A stretch of DNA of 64,000 bases from Lentibacillus daqui. GTDB taxonomy: Bacteria; Bacillota; Bacilli; Bacillales; Amphibacillaceae. A model generated the notes under the pieces. It saw only the letters and a program-made list of their open reading frames with translations, did not search any database and was not told the origin of the DNA. Location of the stretch: NCBI RefSeq assembly GCF_027186265.1, contig NZ_CP114176.1:3286001-3350000 (forward strand). Reading direction: 5' to 3'. The translations under genes and the position numbers were made by a program. Numbering within the stretch: the stretch's first letter is position 1; each line of letters begins with the position of its first letter. This document shows positions 17,037 through 26,349 of this stretch, in pieces.

Positions 17037-17348
17037 TTACTGGGACCAAATCACTGTATAATCCTCTAATAAAACTTGTTTTGGTTTATTTTGGATAGAT
17101 ACTTCTATCAAATTCCCTTTCTTTATATAATTATCAACTTTGACCGGTACATTTAAAATCTCAATAACTTCAACTGCACATGCATAAAACTCTTGATAAT
17201 CTTCTTCTTCTATCTCTAGCCCATTATCCGTTTCATAACAGGTATCCACTTTCCCCTTGATTTCTAAACCACTTTTCCACTTAATTATGACATAATATCT
17301 GTCTTTTAAACTAGTAAGTAGAACCTTATGAAGTGAATCGGTTTCCAT
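17037..17348 (-). CDS. Probable immunity protein of the Ntox50 toxin cassette
   Basis: A 103-residue acidic protein (METDSLHKVLLTSLKDRYYV) that I do not recognise by domain. It directly follows the polymorphic toxin fragment on the same strand, with its AAAGGAGG placed just at the toxin stop and its ATG 20 bases further. Toxin-immunity pairs are arranged in this way. Start ATG 17348 fits the ribosome binding site; the upstream in-frame GTA region does not. The immunity role is inferred from position, small size and acidity. Confidence 0.55.
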   Translation of the reverse strand: METDSLHKVLLTSLKDRYYVIIKWKSGLEIKGKVDTCYETDNGLEIEEEDYQEFYACAVEVIEILNVPVKVDNYIKKGNLIEVSIQNKPKQVLLEDYTVIWSQ

Positions 17349-17368
17349 AATATTTGCGTCCTCCTTTT

Positions 17369-17914
17369 TTACCAACTAATAGGATTCGAAGGTACAATAT
17401 GTGCACCATTTTTTGAATAATGTATAATTCCCTTAGTAGTTTCATAATACTCCCCAGTTATAGGATCGACATATTTACCTATTACTTGTCCAAAGTCCAC
17501 CCTTTCCTTATTTGCTCCTAGCCATTGCCCAGTTCCTGCTTTTTCATCCAATAATTTTTGCGCATCGCCGTTAAAAATACTCTTTCCCTTTTTATAATTT
17601 GAATGCCCTTGTATATGTTTTCCTTGCTTACCCGGGTGCACTTTAGCCTCAAAACCATTTATTACCCCAAAGACTTGGCCATCAGTTTTCTTTTTATTGA
17701 AGTCATTTCTATCTTGCTTCCGCACAAACCAATACTGCCCACCAGCACTATCCTGCACAGCCCCAACTTCTGGAACGCTCTTTTTCAACGAGTTTATCAA
17801 ATTATTAACTGTCGGAATCTGGAATGGTTCCACCGAATTTCCTCTTACTATCGGGGTTGAAGCCCTAGATACGGATTTCGTTGATGATTTCTCCCCGTGT
17901 TTAACTGAACCCAC
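17369..17914 (-). pseudogene. C-terminal toxin module, polymorphic toxin type 50 (orphan)
   Basis: The last 100 residues carry the type 50 polymorphic toxin pattern: GKQGKHIQGHSNYKKGKS, then LLDEKAGTG, ERVDFGQVIGKYVD and GIIHYSKNGAHIVPSNP, with several His typical of nuclease-like toxins. The frame has no N-terminal delivery domain and no convincing ribosome binding site. Just upstream (18036-17950), another frame encodes WHDITDILGVAGLLGIARPP, typical of the linker before LXG toxin tips, ending in TAA. It looks like a displaced C-terminal tip left by recombination. It is silent unless recombined behind an LXG head. Confidence 0.7.
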
Positions 17915-17949
17915 TCTATTTTCTGTCTTTGCAGCTTTGTCAGCGGATT

Positions 17950-18036
17950 TTACTGTATTTGAGCCACTGACTTAACAGGGGGCCTTGCAATGCCTAGTAA
18001 ACCTGCCACTCCCAAGATGTCCGTGATATCATGCCA
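17950..18036 (-). pseudogene. LXG pre-toxin linker remnant
   Basis: An open stretch reading WHDITDILGVAGLLGIARPP and VKSVAQIQ, then TAA, shifted one frame from the toxin tip. The rest of the 17915-18424 gap shows no other coding sequence. Confidence 0.45.
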
Positions 18037-18424
18037 ATGTTGCGACTACTCCACACTTATGGAATTACTTTTTATATATAAACCCTTATCCTGAATTAAA
18101 ACAATATTAAAACGTTGGACAAAAGATTACTACACCTTCCGTCCAACGTTTTGTTATTTTATTTGTTTTTAACTTCCAACATCTCTATGCATGCATAAAT
18201 TCACTAAAATTACTGGCATTATTTTTTATAGTACATTACATGTTACCAGGATTGATTTAGTAAACCTATTGCATAAATCTTGTATATACTGTCTTCTCAC
18301 AAGTGAATTCAGCCATTCATCTGTAATACTGTCGATTTTGTAGTAAACACCTGTGGGACTACCGGTTGATCAAAAAGATGAAAAACAATCTGTTACCTTA
18401 TCTCCAGATGGATCTTGAGTTCAC

Positions 18425-18855
18425 TCACAATATATTCCTTATCGCTTCTTCCAGCATTTGTTCATATGTTGTATAAACCTCAATAAGATCCCCGCTAGGT
18501 TTATCTAATTCACAAAAACGCTTGTGTTTCAAATCGTAGCAGAGCCAAGAAATATCACTATCCCCAAAAAAACATAGTTTTCTAGTTCCTCGTTTTCCCA
18601 CCAAATGGTATTGGCATTAATAAAACCATTGTTTTCATCATTAATATCGGAATTATAAATAATCAAGCCATTATAATCAAAGCCATTCACTATTTTTAAA
18701 AATTCTTCATATTCATTAAAGAAGTTCTCTCCCTCGAAACGATTTAACACCCATTTCCTAACCTTTTTTAAACTAGTTTCATCAGCAGGCTGTGGAGGTT
18801 TTTCTCCAAATGACTTCATTTCACTTTTTAACTGATTAATCAATTCTTTTATCAT
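18425..18855 (-). pseudogene. SMI1/KNR4 (YrhA-type) immunity-like protein, frameshifted
   Basis: The frame starts at ATG 18855 (MIKELINQLKSEMKSF) and has the SMI1/KNR4 pattern: FEGENFFNEYEEFLKIVNGF and DYNGLIIY. After ENYVF, the frame as written runs into IVIFLGSATI and a stop at 18529. Adding one T to the seven-T run at about 18570 restores the family ending FFGDSDISWLCYDL and so on to EEAIRNIL and a TGA at 18425. SMI1/KNR4 proteins are common immunity proteins of LXG loci, which fits the neighbourhood. The lesion is in a homopolymer and could be a base-calling artefact. Confidence 0.75.
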
Positions 18856-18859
18856 TCTA

Positions 18860-19081
18860 TCACATCATTTCAAACGGCTTAACCTTTTCTCCGGTTCCAG
18901 CCGATCTTCCGGGATACGGGTCAACAAACAAGTGCCTCATTTCCTCATCTTCTTCAAACTCCCGGACAATCCGGCCATTATTTAAGGTCATATATTTTCC
19001 TTGGAGCTCTTCTTTGTAATCGGAAATTTCCTCGGCATTTACAACCTTGTCTTGTAACGTGACGTATTGACACGCATTCAT
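18860..19081 (-). CDS. Unrecognised 73-residue protein coupled to the LXG gene
   Basis: The ATG at 19081 overlaps the LXG stop in TGATG, so translation is probably coupled. The sequence (YVTLQDKVVNAEEISDY, MTLNNGRIVREFEEDEE, FVDPYPGRSAGTGEKVKPFE) is acidic and has no domain I know. It could be a relocated or frame-separated toxin tip, an adaptor, or an immunity protein. Its place between the LXG head and a SMI1/KNR4 gene suits a toxin tip or small partner. Confidence 0.45.
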   Translation of the reverse strand: MNACQYVTLQDKVVNAEEISDYKEELQGKYMTLNNGRIVREFEEDEEMRHLFVDPYPGRSAGTGEKVKPFEMM

Positions 19082-19950
19082 CAAGAAATGGAGCTACCGC
19101 CTATATCAAGTAACGTTTGCATGGATCGCAGACTATAATCCATGGTGCGCATCTCAAATTTTTTCTGCGCATATTTCACCACAGCACCTGGTATCGGTAT
19201 GTTCAAAAACCGCGTCAAAAATCCCTTAACACCATAAGTCATTAGATTATCACGGGAAAAGGCATTACTCGCCCTCTTACCCTTTAGGCCTTTGAGCAAT
19301 TCATCATACGCATCGACACCAGACAGCTGTTTCACTGAATAACCAGCAATGCTTAGATCACCGCTAACCTGCTTTTCATTGATCTTCTGCAAATATTGTT
19401 TCATCACCTGAATATCATGTTCCACATGTTCCAACTTGGCTGTTTGGTCGGCATCGTATGCATGTAGCTTTTCTACCGTTTCGTAAATTTGGCTTCTTCC
19501 TTGGGTCAACGTGAACAGGAATTCCTCATCATCGACAGTCGGAAGCGATACAATATCTCGAATAGATTTAATCGCTGCGTTGGTTTCATCCGTCAAAGCA
19601 GTTGTCATCTGCTCCGCCTTTTTCAACCCATCGACCAAATCACCTTCTAGAAACTCCTGGTGAATATAACCATTTTCATCAGGCTCCATCGCCAGCAGTT
19701 CACTTTCCATACCTTTTAACACATCCTGATAATCAGCAATAAACCCCTCCAAAAACAGCAAAAAGGGCAGATGCAATTCCTTATAAAACGAACGAATCGC
19801 CTGCGCACCCTTCCCACGAAACGAATCATCCAGTGTCACAACCGCCATCACCCGCTTCTTTAGGTCCTGAACCTGTTCACCCAAACTATGTAAGCGCTTC
19901 CCTGTTTCTCTAATTCTTTTCAATAACTGATAAACATCTAAAACCTTAAT
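19081..19950 (-). CDS. LXG-domain type VII secretion protein without a toxin tip
   Basis: About 289 residues. KVLDVYQLLKRIRETG and LDDSFRGKGAQAIRSFY mark the LXG domain, followed by long helices (about residues 1-200) and a short hydrophobic middle (LTRFLNIPIPGAVVKYA). It ends at LLDIGGSSIS, where complete LXG toxins go on for 200 or more residues into linker and toxin. So this is a head without a tip. The start is unclear: in place of the expected ATG before AAG GTT there is ATT at 19950, with GGGGGTG upstream. An in-frame ATG exists at 20037, but its first residues are encoded by a GGGACA-type repeat. Confidence 0.75.
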   Translation of the reverse strand: MKVLDVYQLLKRIRETGKRLHSLGEQVQDLKKRVMAVVTLDDSFRGKGAQAIRSFYKELHLPFLLFLEGFIADYQDVLKGMESELLAMEPDENGYIHQEFLEGDLVDGLKKAEQMTTALTDETNAAIKSIRDIVSLPTVDDEEFLFTLTQGRSQIYETVEKLHAYDADQTAKLEHVEHDIQVMKQYLQKINEKQVSGDLSIAGYSVKQLSGVDAYDELLKGLKGKRASNAFSRDNLMTYGVKGFLTRFLNIPIPGAVVKYAQKKFEMRTMDYSLRSMQTLLDIGGSSIS

Positions 19951-19968
19951 AAACCAACACCCCCAAAT

Positions 19969-19995
19969 GGGACACAGGGACGGTTCCTTTGTCCC
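19969..19995. repeat. GGGACA...TGTCCC Firmicutes repeat
   Basis: GGGACACAGGGACGGTTCC followed by TTTGTCCC, with GGGACA and TGTCCC forming a stem. This GGACGG-type element is widespread between genes in Bacillales and Clostridia. Here it ends 19 bases before the first LXG codon and seems to have replaced its natural 5' end. Confidence 0.75.
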
Positions 19996-20039
19996 GGTAA
20001 CCCACAGTTGCAATTCTCTATTTGATGTATTTCGCAACT

Positions 20040-20589
20040 GCTTCTCACAAATATTTCATGAATTCTATCTATATTATATGGGAAATCTCTACCAATTTTA
20101 AAGGGGGAAAAGTACTGTTTTTTAATTTTTGAGGATGAAATGATAGTTCGAAGGGTAATAAAATCACCGTATATATAGCAAAAATCGTCGTTAAATGTTT
20201 TACCACCCTTGCGTATACTCTTTGTTACGGAAATTGTGGATGTACCTAAGATAAGGCTATCGCCAACATCACAACTTTTATTGGCGAGTCACACCTTTGG
20301 GCAGATTTTCCTGTCAATCAAAAACTACATGTCTCTCTTGCACACTGGTTGTTATGCTGGCGGGGCAATGATTGACGCGCGGGGTGGGGGATGCCGCTCA
20401 CCCGGATACGAGCAAATGGCTTGCGTTAAAATTCAGGACAAGATAAGCTTCAACTGTAATAAATATGCAGCACTTATTTAACAGGTACATAAACAATCAA
20501 CCTAAATAGTCATACAATAATAGGAATAAGGTGCAATATCGATGCCTTATTTCATGTTATGAATGGTTATGGGAAAGGAGGCAATCCTG
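20040..20589. other. 550-bp gap without a supported gene
   Basis: An open frame at 20209-20481 has a GC-rich middle and a sequence I do not recognise (CYAGGAMIDARGGGCRSPGY). It has no ribosome binding site, so I do not call it. The GC-rich segment at 20360-20430 is compositionally unlike the surroundings and could be an insertion remnant. Promoters for the LXG gene and the FMN reductase must lie here; none is clear. Confidence 0.3.
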
Positions 20590-21132
20590 TTGAAACTTGT
20601 CGGAGTATCAGGAGCATTAGCCGGTGACAAGACATCTCTGGCTGTAAACGATGTGTTGGTTGCGGCCAAATTGATTGACTCATCTATACAGACGGAGTTG
20701 ATTGACTTACGGGACTATGAAGTGGAATTTTCTGTGGGTGCCCCATTATCGGATTATAACGATGATACCTGGAATGTTGTGAATAAGATGCTGTCCGCCG
20801 ATTTTTTGGTATTTGGCACACCCATTTATCAGGCATCCATTTCAGGAGCATTAAAAAACTTGTTAGACCTTTTTCCTGAAAATGCCTTTAAATATAAAGT
20901 AACCGGTATTGTCGCAACTGGTTGGTCCAATAAACATTTCTTGGTGCCGGAATATCAATTAAAGCCGGTCCTTTCTTATTTTAAAGGATTGATTCCAACA
21001 GGCAACGTCTTTATCCAAAATGATTCCTTTAATGAAGAAAGCGATGAAATTATTGATCGTAACGTTTCAGAAAGGATTAAAAAACTTGCCGATGAAATGA
21101 TTTATCTGCAGCGAGGGATTAATAATAGATAG
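20590..21132 (+). CDS. NADPH-dependent FMN reductase family protein
   Basis: A 180-residue flavodoxin-fold protein. LVGVSGALAGDKTSLAVNDV is the phosphate-binding loop of the FMN-reductase family, and FGTPIYQASISGALKNLLDL is its hallmark middle motif. It should reduce FMN or quinone/azo substrates with NAD(P)H in the cytoplasm. I start it at TTG 20590, which has AAAGGAGG eight bases upstream; the earlier ATG gives no such site. Its length is typical. The physiological substrate is unknown and no operon partner is present. Confidence 0.85.
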   Translation: MKLVGVSGALAGDKTSLAVNDVLVAAKLIDSSIQTELIDLRDYEVEFSVGAPLSDYNDDTWNVVNKMLSADFLVFGTPIYQASISGALKNLLDLFPENAFKYKVTGIVATGWSNKHFLVPEYQLKPVLSYFKGLIPTGNVFIQNDSFNEESDEIIDRNVSERIKKLADEMIYLQRGINNR

Positions 21133-21182
21133 TCCCTTGTTTTTTTGTGGTGGAAAAGAATAATAGCGCGATTGATGCTCGC

Positions 21183-21245
21183 CTTGATTGGCTTTCAGAT
21201 GCATTCGGTCAACTTTGATCTTCCCCAATTAACTTTCAAATGAGT
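21183..21245 (+). repeat. Degenerate 21-bp-period array (3 units)
   Basis: Three 21-bp blocks keep GG(C/T)TTTC, TCAACTTTG and TTAACTTTC at the same offset. This is a worn version of the array A core, in the convergent gap between the FMN reductase and the coiled-coil protein. Confidence 0.4.
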
Positions 21246-21331
21246 AATAAAAAAAGACGAGCATTTGCCATCCTTTGATCTGAAGAAAAATTTTTCCGAA
21301 GTCTTATTTGTGAAGTAATCTTGTAGTTATC

Positions 21332-21691
21332 TTATTTCATACCCATGGTTGTCTTGATACGATGAATGTCGACTTTGTTTGCCCAGGTGTCATCCCGCAC
21401 AAGTTCCAATTTTGCGGCATGGTCATCCAACGCCTCTTTCAAAGAACCAAATTCCTTTGCATTTGCAATTTTCATACCGTCAATTTCCGCTTTCAAATAC
21501 GCTTGCCCGGACTGTAAAGCACGCAAAATCTGTCCATGTTCTTTTAGTGTTTCCCCTTGCATTTTCAGTGTTTGGTCAAACCCATCCATTCGCTCATCCG
21601 TACGATCAAATCGCTTGTCCATGCCATCGAGCCTTTCTGCAATAGACTCCAACATTCCAATGATTTTGTCTTCTTTTTCCAACCGGTTCAC
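21332..21691 (-). CDS. Coiled-coil protein of unknown function
   Basis: A 119-residue protein, helical throughout, with heptad-like repeats (MLESIAERLDGMDKRFDRTD, ERMDGFDQTLKMQGETLKEH). It resembles small coiled-coil proteins common in Bacillaceae that are similar to phage tail-fibre or haemolysin-XhlA-type coils, but it lacks a membrane helix. It ends HRIKTTMGMK. ATG 21691 is close to AAGGTGAACC. Function unknown; probably an oligomer. Confidence 0.6.
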   Translation of the reverse strand: MNRLEKEDKIIGMLESIAERLDGMDKRFDRTDERMDGFDQTLKMQGETLKEHGQILRALQSGQAYLKAEIDGMKIANAKEFGSLKEALDDHAAKLELVRDDTWANKVDIHRIKTTMGMK

Positions 21692-22010
21692 CTTCTTTTA
21701 TTCTTTTACTTAGTGTAACATATTTCCGATCCGCCAGGGGAAAATTTCATAGGTTGTAAAGACACACTACTATTTCACAAAAGCATCTATTTCCACGTGC
21801 AAAAAGAGATGCTTAAAATGTCAATATACCGGGATATATTGACAAAGTCGCTGATAAACCCCGTAATTTTAACAATCTACCTCTGCACTATTTCTTTCCC
21901 CACGCATATGTAATTCACTGCAATTTGAAAGAACATGCTTCTAAGAACTGTATATTTCCCCACCCATTGGTAAAAATACCCGTATACAAAAAATGCAGGA
22001 GGTATATGTC

Positions 22011-22850
22011 ATGACAGATAAGCGTGATAATGATCAGGATCCCAAAAAGGACAATCCGGAAAATCATTCAGGTGACCAACATGATGATGTTACACATGAC
22101 CCCAGTCGCCGCCGCTTTCTCAAAAACAGCGGGATGGTAGCTGGCGGTGTGATTGGCGGGGGATTACTTGGCGGTTTTTTAACTAATCAGTTCACATCAA
22201 ACGAAGAGGCGAAAACACCAAAAACACAATCAAAGAAAGAAAATACAGCTGACTATCAAAACGCGCGGCAATTTTTCCATCGCATCGGGGACTTCACGGT
22301 ATTGGAAGCGGCCGTCGAACGAATTTATCCCAAGGATGATAATGGGCCGGGTGCAATCGAGCTTGGTGTACCCTATTTTATTGATAATCAGCTAGCCGGT
22401 CTTTGGGGCATTAACGGCAGAGATTACCGGCATCGCCCGTTTATTTATCAGAAAAAAAATCGGAGTAATGAAGGTCAGGCCGATCAGTCTATGCTGGATC
22501 GCGGGCAGATTTTTCTCAATGGGCTGCGAAAAATGAATGATGAAAGTAAAAAACGCTTCGATACAACGTTTGATAAGGCTGATGAAGATCAGCAAATTGA
22601 AATTTTACAGGACTTTGAACATGACAAAGTCAAGATGCAAGGTGTTTCTGCCGCTGATTTTTTCACCTTGTTACGGCAAGCAACATTAGAGGGGTGTTAC
22701 GCTGACCCGCTATATGGCGGAAACAAAAACATGGACGGCTGGCGTATGAAAGAATTTCCCGGTTCCCAGCCATCGTACACTAATATTATTAGCAACGAGA
22801 AATTCGACAAAATTGAACCAATGAGCCTAAAGCAATATCAAGGACATTAA
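22011..22850 (+). CDS. Gluconate 2-dehydrogenase subunit 3 family protein, Tat-exported
   Basis: A 279-residue protein with a twin-arginine signal (SRRRFLKNSG, then a Gly-rich hydrophobic stretch at about residues 37-55). The mature part contains FTVLEAAVERIYPKDDNGPG and ELGVPYFIDNQLAG, diagnostic of the small subunit of membrane-bound GMC dehydrogenases. The subunit helps export and attach the flavoprotein partner encoded next, 24 bp downstream. ATG 22011 follows GGAGGT. The partner has an in-frame stop, so the complex may be incomplete. Confidence 0.87.
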   Translation: MTDKRDNDQDPKKDNPENHSGDQHDDVTHDPSRRRFLKNSGMVAGGVIGGGLLGGFLTNQFTSNEEAKTPKTQSKKENTADYQNARQFFHRIGDFTVLEAAVERIYPKDDNGPGAIELGVPYFIDNQLAGLWGINGRDYRHRPFIYQKKNRSNEGQADQSMLDRGQIFLNGLRKMNDESKKRFDTTFDKADEDQQIEILQDFEHDKVKMQGVSAADFFTLLRQATLEGCYADPLYGGNKNMDGWRMKEFPGSQPSYTNIISNEKFDKIEPMSLKQYQGH

Positions 22851-22874
22851 TCAACATGACAAGGAGGAGAGAAT

Positions 22875-24608
22875 ATGGTCCAAAAACTCGATAAAGTGGA
22901 TGCAGTTATCGTTGGCTCTGGTTGGGCAGGTGGTATTGCCGCTGCAGAACTTTCCAAAGCAGGTTACCAAGTTGTCGTGTTAGAACGCGGAGAGAACAAA
23001 AAGCAAGATGATTTTGTTGGTACCAAGGATGAATTAAAATATTCCATCCGCTATGATTTGATGCAGAAATTAAATAAGGACACCATTACCTCGAGAAGTA
23101 GTATAAACGGTACAGCATTGCCCGTGCGCAACAATAGTCACGCCCGCATCGGCACAGACACTGGAGGGGCAGGTGTACATTGGAATGGCATTAGTTTCCG
23201 CTGGTTGCCATATGATTTTGAGATTTACAGTAAAACGGTGGATCGCTACGGCAAGGATAAAATCCCCAAAGATATGACCATTCAGGACTGGGGCATTACC
23301 TATGACGAATTGGAACCGTATTACGACAAATTCGAAAAAACTGCCGGTATATCCGGAGAAGAAAACCCAATCGGGCCCAAGCGTTCAGATAAATATCCGA
23401 ATCCGCCGATGCAGGAGACCGCGGTTACCCGGCTGTATAAAAAAGCCGCGAAAGAACTCGGATATCATCCCTATCACATACCATCTGCCAACGTCACCAG
23501 GCAGTACACGAACCCGGACGGAGAAACCATTAACGCCTGTATGTATTGTGCATTTTGTGAGGAATATGGCTGTGACTTTGGTGCGAAGGCGGATCCGATT
23601 GTAACTGTACTTGCAACTGCCGAAAAGACTGGCAATTACGAACTGCGTAATCAATGCACTGCCACCCGGGTTACCCATAGCGGCAATCGGGCCAACGGGG
23701 TTATTTATACCGATACCTCAACCGGTCAGGAATACGAGCAACCTGCTGACATTGTTGTGCTTGCCGGATTTGTTTTTACCAATAACCGGTTATTATTATT
23801 ATCTGAGATTGGCGAACCATACAATCCTAAAACTGGAAAAGGTATCATCGGCAAAAATTTCACCGGCCATTTTTCCAATCTCTCTACCTATGTCGGTACC
23901 CGCGGCTTCTTTGAAGATAAAAAATTCAATCTGTATGCCGGTGCAGGTGCCCTGGGTACGACGATTGATGACTTTAGCGGTGATAATATCGACCATACCG
24001 ATCTCGATTTTCTACATGGGTATGAAGTGCATTACTTCCAGACGGGAATGCGGCCAATTGCCAATAACTAAGTTCCAAAAGGTACACCAATCTGGGGGAA
24101 GGAATTTAAGAAAAATTCATTGCACTACACGAATCGCAATATCTTCCTGACCCCACAGACCGCATTTTTGCCAAACAAGAACAGCTACATGGACCTGGAT
24201 CCAACGTACACCGATTATCTTGGCAATCCGCTGCTCAGAGTAACCTGTGAATACCAGGACTATGATATCAGCCGCACCCGTCACGGTATTAACACTTCCA
24301 AAAAAATCGTGGAAAAAATGGGCGCTGATATCGTGGATGTCGATGAAATTGATGATGATACGCAATTCGACCACAAATTTTATACCGATCATTTCTTCGG
24401 TGGCGCAATCATGGGCGACAAACCCGAAACGTCAGCGGTAAACACCTACTCACAGATGTGGGATATGGAAAACCTATTCGTTGTAGGCGGCTCTTCCTTC
24501 CCACATAACAGTAATTACAATCCAACCGTTACTATCGGTGCATTCGCTTACCGTGCGACAGAGGGAATGATTCAGTATTTAAAAAATGGAGGAGGAATAG
24601 TTTCTTAG
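22875..24608 (+). pseudogene. GMC oxidoreductase (gluconate dehydrogenase-like flavoprotein) with an in-frame TAA
   Basis: The full frame is 577 codons. The FAD-binding loop is VIVGSGWAGGIAAAELSKAG near the N-terminus. IGTDTGGAGVHWNG and CMYCAFCEEYGCDFG in the middle and GGSSFPHNSNYNPTVTIGAF at the end contain the GMC His/Asn region. At 24069-24071 a TAA interrupts the same frame (ANN, stop, VPKGTPIWGKEF). CAA for Gln would be one base away. The N-terminal 398 residues lack the catalytic end and would be inactive. The second part has no start with a ribosome binding site. This is recent inactivation, a sequencing error or, less likely, read-through. Confidence 0.85.
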
Positions 24609-24706
24609 GAGAAAAGGGAATAAGTATTTTACTTGTTTGATTCATTGAATATATTTTATTGGCTTGGGGTTAGTATCTGTTACTTTTATAAACATTCAAA
24701 AATCCC

Positions 24707-24735
24707 TTGACATTTAGTATCGTCACGTGTAACGT
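24707..24735 (+). promoter_or_regulatory. Candidate promoter of the S-box transcript
   Basis: TTGACA at 24707-24712, a 17-base spacer, then TAACGT at 24730-24735. It lies about 28 bases before the riboswitch, a normal distance. The -10 box is weak. Confidence 0.5.
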
Positions 24736-24762
24736 AAATATTAATAATTTAATATAATTTTT

Positions 24763-24864
24763 TCTTATCCAGAGAGGTGGAGGGACTGGCCCTTGGAAGC
24801 CTCGGCAGCAGACTCGGAATAGAGTACTGTGCCAATTCCAGAAGCGTCATGCTTGAAGATAAGA
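24763..24864 (+). ncRNA. SAM-I (S-box) riboswitch aptamer
   Basis: The P1 helix is CTTATC at 24764 with GATAAG at 24858. Inside it are AGAGAGGTGGAGGGACTGGC and GAAGCCTCGGCAGC, the conserved S-box core. The aptamer binds S-adenosylmethionine and turns off methionine genes when SAM is plentiful. A terminator follows, then the methionine synthase gene, so the output is transcription termination. Confidence 0.95.
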
Positions 24865-24886
24865 AGAGCGAACAACTATGATCGTG

Positions 24887-24918
24887 AAACCTCTTCTTAA
24901 TTCAAGAAGGGGTTTTTT
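24887..24918 (+). terminator. S-box-controlled terminator
   Basis: ACCTCTTCTT pairs with AAGAAGGGGT around AATTC, followed by TTTTTGATT. It is the expression platform of the S-box. Confidence 0.85.
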
Positions 24919-25025
24919 GATTCCATAAAGGCCCCCCACATAAACTAGACAGGAAGGAGCGGTGTTGCAGGAATATCTGAACCTATTGATTTTAATCATC
25001 ACAAAAAAGAAAGAGGGTATATTAC

Positions 25026-26135
25026 ATGTCGATTACATTAACCAAAGCACCATTTAAAGCTGATCTTGTTGGCAGCTTGCTCCGTCCAGAAAATTTGCAT
25101 CAGGCGAGGAAGGCATACAAAGAAGGAAGCATCTCCGCTGAACAACTGCGCGAGATTGAAACGAAGGAAATCAAGCGCATTGTTGACAAGCAGATTGAGG
25201 TCGGTTTAAAAGCCGTGAGTGACGGAGAGTTCAGACGCCGCTTCTGGCATACAGATTTCCTGGAACATTTAAATGGTGTAGAAGGCTATGTTCCTGAAAC
25301 TGGATTCATTTTTCATGGTGAGGAGGAAACGGAAAAGTATGATGTACGAAACATTGGCAAGATCTCGTTCAATCCGGACCATCCGTTTCTAAACGACTTT
25401 GCCTTGTTTCATGACATTGTAGATGGCCGGGCAGTTGCCAAACAAACGATTCCAAGTCCTAACCAATTGTTTAATCACGGCATTCGCGATGAAAGTATCT
25501 ATCCGGATATAGAGGAATATGCAGATGATATTATCCAAACCTACCGGGATGCATTACGGGCGTTTTATGATGCTGGTGTACGATACTTACAATTTGATGA
25601 TGTGTATATTGCCGGGCTTTCGTCACCAGATATTCCGTTCAATGACGGTACATATAATCGGGAACAATTAATTGATTTGGCATTGCGAGTTGTCAATGGC
25701 GTGCTGGAAGGAAAACCGGATGATTTGCATGTGACAACCCATCTCTGTCGCGGTAATTATCGATCCAACTGGGCATTTGCAGGAAGTTATGAACGGATTG
25801 CACCCACATTATTTGCCAAAGAAAATGTCAATGGATTCTTTTTAGAGTATGACGATGATCGTTCCGGTGATTTCAAACCATTGGAATATATCCCAAATGG
25901 AGGGGCACAGGTTGTACTTGGCCTGGTCACTTCCAAATCTGGTGAGCTGGAAGATAAGGAAAAGATTAAAGCACGAATCGAGGAAGCATCACAATATGTA
26001 CCGCTTGAACAACTAGCTCTAAGTACACAATGCGGATTTGCCTCAACCCATCATGGAAATAAATTAACTGAGGAAGATCAATGGAGGAAGCTGAAGTTTA
26101 TTGTCGAGATCGCCAATGAAGTATGGGGATTTTGA
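25026..26135 (+). CDS. Cobalamin-independent methionine synthase family protein (YxjG/YxjH type)
   Basis: A 369-residue single-domain MetE-like protein. Features include ADLVGSLLRPENLH at the start, AVSDGEFRRRFWHTDF, LQFDDVYIAG, the zinc His/Cys pair in HVTTHLCRGNYRSNW and the final Cys in STQCGFAST. Full MetE is about 760 residues; this is the short YxjG/YxjH form that transfers a methyl group to homocysteine or a related thiol. In B. subtilis the yxjG and yxjH genes are also under S-box control, which matches the riboswitch just upstream. The methyl donor is not certain. Confidence 0.92.
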   Translation: MSITLTKAPFKADLVGSLLRPENLHQARKAYKEGSISAEQLREIETKEIKRIVDKQIEVGLKAVSDGEFRRRFWHTDFLEHLNGVEGYVPETGFIFHGEEETEKYDVRNIGKISFNPDHPFLNDFALFHDIVDGRAVAKQTIPSPNQLFNHGIRDESIYPDIEEYADDIIQTYRDALRAFYDAGVRYLQFDDVYIAGLSSPDIPFNDGTYNREQLIDLALRVVNGVLEGKPDDLHVTTHLCRGNYRSNWAFAGSYERIAPTLFAKENVNGFFLEYDDDRSGDFKPLEYIPNGGAQVVLGLVTSKSGELEDKEKIKARIEEASQYVPLEQLALSTQCGFASTHHGNKLTEEDQWRKLKFIVEIANEVWGF

Positions 26136-26349
26136 TCATTGGTACAATCTCGAAATGTCTTCGGTTAAGGATATTCAAGGGTCTCTGTAGTGTTGTGGGG
26201 ATAGTCTGGATTTTTATTAGGAACTTCCTAATGGAGGAGTTCCTTTTTTATTGAAAACATGCAATGAGCATACAATGACTGTTTCATATTTTCAGCTATC
26301 AAAAGAAACAAAAACAAACATCCCCCCTTGATGCTTGGGGGGGATGATC

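Noticed and set aside
20209..20481. 90-codon frame upstream of the FMN reductase
   Set aside because: No ribosome binding site, biased composition and no recognisable motif; left as part of the gap.
24763..24864. T-box leader in front of the methionine synthase
   Set aside because: No T-box sequence or specifier loop is present, while the S-box core is complete.
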